NCBI RefSeq assembly: GCF_028858725.1
Contig: NC_084769.1
Coordinates: 2,721,001 to 2,785,000 of the forward strand
Source: Colius striatus
Taxonomy: Eukaryota > Chordata > Aves > Coliiformes > Coliidae
Reading direction: 5' to 3'
DNA length: 64,000 nucleotides
Part shown: positions 39,371-64,000 of the stretch, in pieces
Layout of the letters: every line of letters begins with the position of its first letter
How positions within the stretch are numbered: position 1 is the first letter of the stretch
The notes under the pieces: model-generated
What the model saw: only the letters and a program-made list of their open reading frames with translations
Databases searched by the model: none
What the model was told of the DNA's origin: nothing
Position numbers and translations under genes: made by a program

Positions 39371-41439
39371 AGTCTGACACCCAGCAGGCTGCAGGATGTG
39401 CTGCCGAGGAACAGACTTGACGTTCAGCGTTTCCCGAAACCCCCCGCACCAGCTGGGGCATCGAGATTGCCTCTGCGAGAGGCATCAGCCTGGCCAGGCA
39501 TCAGAAGCACATGAAATATAAGCTGATGGAGTATAACCATCAGGCATCTCAAGCCAAAGCTACTGAAGGTGAAATCATTTTGGGTTAAATACAGTCTCCA
39601 TTGAGTTAGGCTCTGCTGGAAGAGGGATTGTAAGTATGTAAGTTTTAGCAAAAGGAGTATTTTTATCAATAGTGATCAATTTCTTGTATATTTCGAGGGA
39701 CTTAAACCCCTCTCCTCTTTCACTCCACTCTCCTGTAAGCTGAATCTTGGAAATGCCTGCAATAACAAACAAAGTGGTGTTTTGATAAAGTTAGTTAACT
39801 GATGCAATCCCATGCTCCGAAAGCAAAATGTTAGGGATGCATTTGCAGTCTGTTCTATGACTGAGTTCATCCTCCAGGCTTTATCTGAGAGCTCTTAAAG
39901 GGTGCGTCTTTTTGACTCCTGGAAAAAGCTCTGTGGAGTGGCACTGCAGAGCTTTTGCCTTCCTCTGCAGGACTAGCAGGGAATGCCTGGGACACCCCAG
40001 ACGTAAACCACCGAGACTGGAAAGTCTCTTCCTTCCCCGGGGGAGCCCAATTTCTCCATCCCACAAGCAGCAGCTTCTCCAAGAGCATGAGGTGGAAGTG
40101 CCTCCTGGGCCCCCACAGCAGCGTGATGGTTTGGATTTAGAAATAATTGACTTCAAAGGTGAACAGGTCCATTTCTGCAAGGACAGGGGTCTGGCCTGCT
40201 GAACAGGCTGGGTTAAGGATTACATTAGCACATGGATGGAGGTAGTGCATCCAAGTGCTTTGTTGCTCAGTGGCATTTACTGGGCTCTTGGAGACCTGCA
40301 GTTGTCACCTTGAGCACTGGCTGCCTGTCACCGGCATGCTGGGCTTCCCGTGCCTCTGGTTTCTAGCAGGCCCTGAGTGAAAGCAGCATGAGCACATGTA
40401 AGGAGCAATGCAAAACCACATACTCTTCACTAGAAAACTATTCAGCAGCAAAAAAAAAAGCTGGCAACCCACATCTACAGAAATTCTGGAGTGCCAGAAG
40501 TTTGCACTGCTGAAGAGAAAAGCAACAATCATAGAATTGTGGGGTTGGAAGGGACCTTTAGAGCTCCCCCAGCCCCTGCTACAGCAGGTTCCCCTGGCTC
40601 AGGGGGCACAGGAACGTGTCCAGGTGGGGTTGGAAACCTCCCGACAAGGAGCCTCCACACCCTCCCTGGGCAGCCTGGGCCAGGGCTCCCTCACCTCAGC
40701 ACTAAAAGAGTTTTTCCTTATGTTTAATTGGAACTTTTTGTGTTCCAGCCTCTTTCCATCACCCCTTGTCCTGTCACTGGATAGTACTGAGAAATGCTCA
40801 GAGTAGTAATTAGTGAATAAGCCATTTGTAAAGCTCCTGAGTATGACTTAAGGGAGGTGGCAAGGACACGGGAACTCCTACTCCATTAACAGTGGATGTA
40901 AAATGAATGTAACATTCCCATAAGAGTGGAAATGCATGCAGAGGCGAGTGCAAGAGTCTCCCTGTGACCCTCCAGGCTGCTGCAAAAGTGCAGGAAGAAG
41001 GAGTATTTCCATGGAGAGGGAGCAGAGAAGATTATTTACCCAAAAGGAATCCTTTTTCATTTCCAGCAAGTCATCCAAGCTCCCGATTCGTGCCTCCAGA
41101 GTGAGAGGGGAGCTAAAATCCAGGCAGCGCCTCAGCCCTGGGCTGCAGCACACCCTGAAGGCCGTGCCAGCGAGCGGGTCCCTTCCCCACGTCACCGAGA
41201 TGCTGCACAGAAGGTGGCACACGACACCCACACCGCAAAGGTTCCTCCAGGTTTATTTCCCACTGTAACGGGTTTCGAATGATACATCATGCAATCTGCC
41301 AGTGTGTCCATCCATCTCTGAGAGAGTCTGCAAACCGAGAGAAAAGCCTCACGTCCACGGGCTGGGGGAAGGAGGGGCTGGGGTCTGCTGTCAAATCCAT
41401 TGCAGCATCGTTTGATGCAATGGCAAAAAATTTCCCCTT
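39371..41439. other. intergenic gap between the CpG island and KIF5C 3' end
   Basis: About 2 kb with one CR1 (40528) and no recognised gene. If both inferences hold, it is the whole spacer between the KIF5C polyadenylation site and the next promoter. Confidence 0.5.
40528..40790 (-). mobile_element. CR1 LINE fragment
   Basis: A reversed terminus (ATCATAGAATTGTGGGGTTG) is followed by the TCCCTGGGCAGCCTGGGCC region and CACCCCTTGTCCTGTCACTG. Confidence 0.9.
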
Positions 41440-41463
41440 GTTACCAGCGAAACGTGTCCACCT

Positions 41464-41469
41464 TTTATT
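41464..41469 (-). terminator. candidate KIF5C polyadenylation signal (AATAAA)
   Basis: The minus strand reads CAACAATAAAAGG here, after an A-rich run. It is one of several AATAAA hexamers downstream of KIF5C (others at 41252, 41862 and 43112), so alternative sites are possible. Confidence 0.4.
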
Positions 41470-41861
41470 GTTGGGGTTTTTTTTTCCTAGCTTGAACACT
41501 ACTGTAAAGATACATAGAGCCCAGAGGATACACATCTGCAGTACACGGTACACACTTGACAAACTAGACATGTATAGTTCTACAGAATGCCTCAGCCCCC
41601 CCGGGGCTCGCCCCCGACGGCGAGGTGGTGAGAGCGAGAGGGGACGTGCTGGAGCCCGGCGGATGCTCCCCGCTGCACTGCCCCCAGTGACAATCACAGC
41701 AAGGGGAGACGGAGATTATCCTGCCCGTTTGCTTCGGGATCCCTTCGCTTGCGTTACACCAAGTCTTTCTCCTCCAAAGGGAAAGCTGATAAGGCCGTTT
41801 CCTTTTGGACCTGCGTGGTTGGAATCTTTGTTCAAATGAAGCGGCGTTCAACTTAAAACTC

Positions 41862-41867
41862 TTTATT
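41862..41867 (-). terminator. candidate alternative polyadenylation signal (AATAAA)
   Basis: The minus strand reads CATGAAATAAAGAGTTTT. It lies within the putative KIF5C 3'UTR exon and could give a slightly shorter transcript. Confidence 0.3.
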
Positions 41868-43111
41868 TCATGTTTCCAATCCTTTTGAAGACAACATTTT
41901 GGGCAAAGGTGCACCTTAGTCCATCAGGCTTTATAAAACAAAGTTGGAAAGTTACTCACAAGGTTCTGTAGGCAGCAACTCTGGTAGCAAAGGGGTTTTT
42001 TTGCACCTTCTACTTTACTTTGCAGTTTATGCAGGATAATCCACTTTCACCCTTGTTGAGTGAAACACAAACTTACAAATGCATCAGCCGAGATCTTTCC
42101 AGGTTTAAAGCTTTCCTTGCTTTGGAGAAAACAAGTCGATGAAACACGAACTCAAGGACAAACAGAAGATATTTGAACATATCAGTAAAAGGCTCGGGCG
42201 AGCAGGAAATGCTGTTTAATTACTAGCAAAAAGAACAATATGCACTTTAGTTCCACCTGAAGGACGTTTTCCATCTGTCAGCGGCGTTTCCACCACCATT
42301 TGTCCCGTGCACGACATTTGAGGTGTCGGATTGAATTTGCTCTGTACAAATCACAGCTGGAAAATTAGCCCAGAATCAACCTAACACAACATTCAAAGAG
42401 CAAAGGGAGAAGGGTAGTGTTGAGGAGTGGCAATGGCAGGGGACAGGTTTTGCTCTCTGCAGAGCTCATGTGTGGTTTTCCCTTCTGTTTATGAAATGTG
42501 CATGGCTTAAAAGTGCTATGAAAGTTGAATGTAGAGCACACTGAACTGAAGTTGCCTCATTAAAACAGGCTTCCAAAACAAGATTCTGGACGTAAGCAAA
42601 GTTCGACTGACAGTAATTCCCAATGGAGTTGATATCTTCTGTATTTCTTTTGGGGAATTTTAGCCTAAGGCATCTTTTCAGCACTTCAGCTACAGGAAGG
42701 CCTCCCACAGCCTTGGTGTAAAAGTTAACTCGGAGAAACTTCCATTATTTCAGCTAGATGAACTGACTGGCTGATCAGCACTAGCACACTGGAGAGATGT
42801 CAAAGCTAACTTGTTACCCAAGCTGAGGACAGACACCAAACCTGCCCCACAGAAGCTGATACTGTGAGGAGCTTCATCCATCATTTTTTAAGCCGGTGCT
42901 TCATCTATAACATTCTCCCCACACTAAACCTCAAATTTGGGAGGCAGAGCAAAAGTTTCACCACGCTACAAACCCTCTGACAGCAGTTCAGTTTGGGACC
43001 TTTTCCAAAACAACCTGTTTAGAACCAAACCAAGAGGATCATGAGTTGACAGCAGAGAGTTCAGCTCCCAACAGCTGGTGAGATAGCACAGAGGAGTTGC
43101 GGGGCAGGAGT

Positions 43112-43117
43112 TTTATT
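43112..43117 (-). terminator. candidate proximal polyadenylation signal (AATAAA)
   Basis: The minus strand reads CCCAATAAAACTCC. If used, the KIF5C 3'UTR exon would be about 1.7 kb instead of about 3.3 kb. Confidence 0.3.
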
Positions 43118-43840
43118 GGGGATTGCATATGGCAAGGTCACAGTTCATTTCTCTGGCAGTGCACATGCACGTCAAGAAAGAAAATAGAAAACTTTGGAAA
43201 AATACAAAATAAATTAAATACATGCAGCTTTGCAGCTTCCTTAAATAGTTTTCAGCAAAATGCTCCTCAAAATAGTGCAACGTTAAAAAAAACCAAACCA
43301 ACAAAACCCGACACAATTAAATTAAGTCCAACTTTACTTTGCAACAACCTAAATAATCTCGGTAGGGGAAAAAAACCACCTAAAGGCAATTCACAAGCGT
43401 TCAAAACGCTCTACGGCAACTAAATAGTTTACAGCTACTCACAAGCACCTGCGGGAGGTCGTTAAAGAAATGGGAAAGCCGCCTCCGATTGATTGCGGGT
43501 GAGCCGGGGCAGCCCTCGCAGCACGCTGCCGCTGCCCTCTCGCGGAGGAGACGGGAGTTTGCTCTGCAGACACCGCCTGGCAGGGAAAGACAGCTCCAGA
43601 AAGGCCGAGTGGCCTCAGCCTTCCCCGGCCGTGCGATGATTTGCGTGCTGTGACTTATGTAAACCTTTTTCCTCCCCCCATGCGACGTGATCTTCACCCT
43701 CCTGAGAAATGTATTCCCAAGTTTGGTCTGCAAAGGGCAGCTCGAGTATACAACTCACCTCCTTTGGGGCTGATTTTCATTGGGCTGGGCTTTTGGGGCA
43801 TCGTTTTGTTAGTTTCAGTTCTGACAGGGGACTGTTCCCT

Positions 43841-43975
43841 CATAGAATCACAGACTGGTAGGGTTGGAAGGGACCTTTAGAGCTCATCCAGTCCAACCCC
43901 CCTGCCAAAGCAGGTCCCACCTAGATCAGGTCACACAGGAACGTGTCCAGGTGGGTTTGGAAACCTCCAGAGAGG
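43841..43975 (-). mobile_element. CR1 fragment inside the putative KIF5C 3'UTR
   Basis: A reversed terminus (TCATAGAATCACAGACTGG) is followed by GGGTTGGAAGGGACCTTTAG and AGATCAGGTCACACAGGAAC. It has the same orientation as KIF5C, so it would be carried in sense in the transcript if the 3'UTR exon is real. Confidence 0.92.
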
Positions 43976-45079
43976 GAGACTTATCCTCCCACATCTGCAC
44001 GCTGTGCACGGACTGGGGCTTGCCAAAGGGATGCTGAGGGGGAAAGGGAGGGGATGCCTGTCAGCTTGTCCAAGACAAGATTTCCACAGCATTCTGAAAG
44101 CCTTTGAAACTTCATAGAGAACAACGCTTACAAACACATGGCTAGCCATCACACTCCAGGGAAACCCACCACCCCAGGGAGAAATACAAGCAGATCAGAT
44201 CTTCACATAGGTCACACAGATATACTCATGTAACTACCAAACTTCAAAACCTAGATCTATACTAACAGGCTTCTCTGCATCCCGTTTGATCTTTACCAGG
44301 TACTGCAATAAAGGTCATTTTATACAGTCCAAAGATTTCATCAGGATATTACAAATGGTTCTTTGGGGAAATTTACCTCTGAAAATGTAAGCAGTAAAAT
44401 GAAACCACATAGCAGCACATTTTCATCCCCTAAAAATATAAAATAATATGTATATTATACAGTAAATCAGTCATGACAGAGCACAATCACCTGCCTTTGA
44501 TGGCACTTGGTCATTGAATCATTAATTCTTTGATGCCAGAAGTCGGGATTTAGCGATGCAACAGAGGACTTGGAGAAAGCATCACTGTGAGTGTAGAAGC
44601 CCAACCTACCCAGCGCCAAGGGCTCAAGCGCAGTCAGCGAGAGATTCCGAGCAGACTTCCTATCCTTACTAGATGGTTATGTTAAATACATTGTACAAGT
44701 ATCTGTGGAAGAGTTGAGCTGAACACTTCTGTACACGTGGAGATCCTACGAAGCTCAAAATACCCGGGAGCGGTGCGTTGCAGATGGCTGTAGGAAGCGC
44801 GGGATGAACGGGATGTGGGTCGGGTTGAAGAGGGGGAGAAAAGAAACTAGTGACTTAATGACAGTCCTTAACATGCTAAGTGGAATCGACCTGTCGAGAG
44901 AGAGAGCAAGAAAGGATGTTGGAGGTTGGAAATCAGATACCTGCACATCACAGACAAGTGAGGCACAGCAAGCAAAGAGCTGCTGCAAGAGCGAGGCAAC
45001 AAGGGTCACGTAAAGCAGTTTCAGCAATTCATGGCGTTAGGGTCTCGGGTACAAAGAGGAATTTGGTCAGATCCATCTT

Positions 45080-45180
45080 TCCTGTGTGACCTGATCTAGG
45101 TGGGACCTGCTTTGGGAGGGGGGTTGGACTGGAGGATCTCAAAAGGTCCCTTCCAACCCCCACCATGCTGGGATGCTGGT
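45080..45180 (+). mobile_element. short CR1 3' fragment
   Basis: Plus-oriented terminus: CCTGTGTGACCTGATCTAGG, GGTCCCTTCCAACCCCCACC, then diverged octamers. It lies in the intron between the KIF5C stop exon and the putative 3'UTR exon. Confidence 0.9.
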
Positions 45181-46163
45181 GTAAATTCAGCTAGGTGGTG
45201 GTAGCAATTCCAGCCCCCACTTCCCCCAGTAGCGCTGCAGCCCAGGCAGGAGAGCTGCTGCAGCAGTCATCTTGTTCACTGCATCGGTGGCAACTCTCTT
45301 TCTGATCATTTCCAAGGTCTGGCTTTGAGGTGTGCTCCAGGAAACAAATACATTGTACTTGTCTTTTCACGAGTGTCTGCAGCGTAGTCAGAGTGAGGAA
45401 TTACCTCCCAGAGATTTACAGGCACTCCTTGGCCTCCCAACTCTCCTGCTTCAGCCAACCACCAGCAATTTGCAGTGCCAGGACCACGTTTTATGAACAC
45501 CCACATTCATTTCTCTCCCATCTGCTACTGTGGTTCACCAAACACCGTGTTTCCCAGGGCAGAAATCAGCTGTGCACATCATGCACCTTGCACCCAGGCA
45601 ACGTGGCCCAAAGGGGGTGAAGTCTGAGCTTCATCTGATCAGCCTCACAGCCCTGCCCAGCTCTGCAGAGGACATTTCAGCAATGAACTCTGTGAGAACG
45701 GCAAAAGCAATACTGGCTGTTACTGGGAGGGAGGCTGCTGGGTTAATAAATCATCATCACTGACCAGCCTAACAGCAGTAAGTGTCTGTTATCTTTACTG
45801 TGCATGAGCAACAGAAGATAAATTGCCCCTCATCCTGGTATAAAATTTTCATTCCAGAGATAAAGCATGTAGCTTGACAGCAAACATTTATACAAAACCC
45901 CACCTTCATTTCACTGCTGTCCAGGGAATAGAAAATCCTGTGCAAGTCGTGGCTGTGCAGAACTGTGCTGTTCAAAGGCACGGTGGAGTTCCACAGGGCA
46001 TCCAAACATGGAAATCATCTGCAGGAAGTACTCCCTGCACAAGCAGGACCTTTACTGCCATTCTTACTCAGGCTCCTGGGCTCTCATTCAACAAACTGTG
46101 AATTCAGATTACTCTGATACTCCCAAAGTCATTTGGCAGCCAAATAGTTGCAATTTGCCAGTG

Positions 46164-46365
46164 ATCATAGAATCATACAGTCATAGAATCATGGAATGGT
46201 AGGGTTGGAAGGGACCTTTAGAGATCATCTAGTCCAATCCCCCTGCAGAAGCAGGGTCACCTAGATCAGGTCACACAGGAACATGTCCAGGTGGGTCTTG
46301 AGGCAGAAGCCTCCACACCCTCCCTGGGCAGGCTGGGCCAGTGCTAAGTCCATCATGTTCCAGTC
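46164..46365 (-). mobile_element. CR1 LINE fragment
   Basis: A reversed terminus with three ATTCTATG-type octamers is followed by GGGTTGGAAGGGACCTTTAG. It breaks off after CCTCCCTGGGCAGGCTGGGC. Confidence 0.9.
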
Positions 46366-46399
46366 CATCAAGAACCAAAACTGCTGCAAACTGACCTTA

Positions 46400-46650
46400 T
46401 AGAATCACAGAATGGCGGGGGTTGAAAGCCCTGCCAGGGCTCCCCTCACCCTGCCCAGCCCATCACTAACCCCTGGTCCTCAGCACCTCAGCCCCACGGC
46501 TTTGGGATCCCTCCAGGGCTGGGCACTGCCCCAGCTCCCTGGGCAGCCTGGCACAGGGGCTGACACCCCTCTCAGGGAAACAGTTCTGCCTCAGCTCCAG
46601 CCTCAACCTCCCCTGGGGCAACTCCAGCCCATTTCCTCTTGTCCTAAACA
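46400..46650 (-). mobile_element. CR1 LINE fragment
   Basis: A reversed terminus (TAGAATCACAGAATGGCGGG) is followed by the CCACGGCTTTGGGATCCCTC and CAGTTCTGCCTCAGCTCCAG segments. It lies only about 35 bp from the preceding copy. Confidence 0.9.
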
Positions 46651-47254
46651 GTCTCATGGGAACGTGCTGCTCATCTTTCCAGGATGGGATTTTTTTTGGG
46701 AGAAGCCCTCGAGGCCTTTTATTAAAGCAAAATATTGACCTTTTTTGTATCTATTTTTTCCCAGAAGACAGCTGAAGGAGAGTGCAAAGGAAACCAAAAG
46801 TACATGTTGCCAAATTGTGGCACTCAGCTACAGAGAGCTCTGTGCCACTTAAACTTCTGTACCCCTGGCCCAGGCTGGAATATCACAACATGGAAACATG
46901 TTCATATTACATAAAGCAGAAAATTATACTGGCAGAAGGAACCTCTGGAACTCTGGTTGTACTCATGAGTTTCACACCTCTATGTGTAAACTTCATTACC
47001 AGAGCATTTTAGTTCATTAAAAACATTTGGAGTGATAAATGATTAAACTAAACCCTCCCTCCCCAGCAGTGTGCAAAGCATGAATGAGGCACTCCTGGTT
47101 TAAGTTACCTGTGTTCACAGTTGAATTAGCAGCAAATGATTGCCACTAACGCTGAAAAACACTGTGGGCCTTCTAAAAGCAAGACTGAAACACAGGAACA
47201 CTGGGTGATGAGTGAAAGAACAAATGAGTAAGTTACTTTGGTCTTACTTCTCGT

Positions 47255-64000
<16,746 letters not shown>

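Larger units (their letters stand above)
41440..44787 (-). other. KIF5C: putative KIF5C 3'UTR exon
   Basis: A donor sits 7 nt after the KIF5C stop. The best downstream acceptor seen is at 44788, where a pyrimidine-rich tract ends in CGCTTCCTACAG before CCATCTGCAACG. Below it the DNA is largely repeat-free apart from one CR1 insertion (43841-43975) and has no coding potential. Candidate AATAAA signals on the minus strand lie at 43112-43117, 41862-41867 and 41464-41469, with another at 41252-41257. The left edge is therefore a guess based on the 41464 signal. A long 3'UTR fits what is known of KIF5C in mammals; the exon is inferred, not proven. Confidence 0.45.

Noticed and set aside
41279..41839. 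186-codon plus-strand open frame
   Set aside because: It lies antisense to the putative KIF5C 3'UTR, partly in a GC-rich patch. It has no domain or splice signals.

Overview
The window looks like nuclear DNA of a bird. It has widely spaced GT-AG exons, about 20 CR1 LINE fragments ending in the avian ATTCTATG-type 3' tail, and an avian endogenous-retrovirus LTR remnant. It has no bacterial, viral or organellar gene organisation.

Right third (about 41.4-64.0 kb, minus strand): the 3' half of KIF5C, neuronal kinesin-1 heavy chain. Twelve coding exons were resolved with matching phases and GT-AG borders. They add up to 503 codons plus a stop, from a stalk residue near 455 (if the whole protein has the usual vertebrate length of about 957) to the C-terminus. 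They cover the stalk coiled coils, the light-chain and cargo-binding region, and the tail with the IAK autoinhibitory motif. The motor domain and promoter lie beyond position 64000. The stop at 47255 is followed 7 nt later by a splice donor. A good acceptor at 44787 suggests a separate 3'UTR exon running to about 41.4 kb, interrupted by a CR1 insertion.

Middle (about 38.5-39.4 kb): a strong CpG island, probably a promoter. It has a minus-strand exon-donor signal (AGG|GTGAGT at 38833) and a TATAAAA on the plus strand. In other vertebrates the gene after KIF5C on the same strand is LYPD6B, so this is most simply the LYPD6B promoter and non-coding first exon. That is a synteny inference: no LYPD6B coding exon was recognised.

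Left part (1 to about 38.2 kb): no protein-coding exon was recognised. It reads as intron or intergenic DNA with CR1 copies, the LTR remnant (about 28.4-28.9 kb), a 5 x 40-bp minisatellite (21.36-21.56 kb), an 18-bp triplet repeat (2.95-3.0 kb) and a 16-G run (4.84 kb). Most open frames here lie in repeats, in CpG-rich DNA or antisense to exons.

No obviously new biological system was found. The most checkable leads are a possible poison exon in a KIF5C intron built from an in-frame 18-bp repeat just after a good acceptor (60136-60195), the two-directional CpG island, and a twin-primed inverted CR1 (52381-53165).
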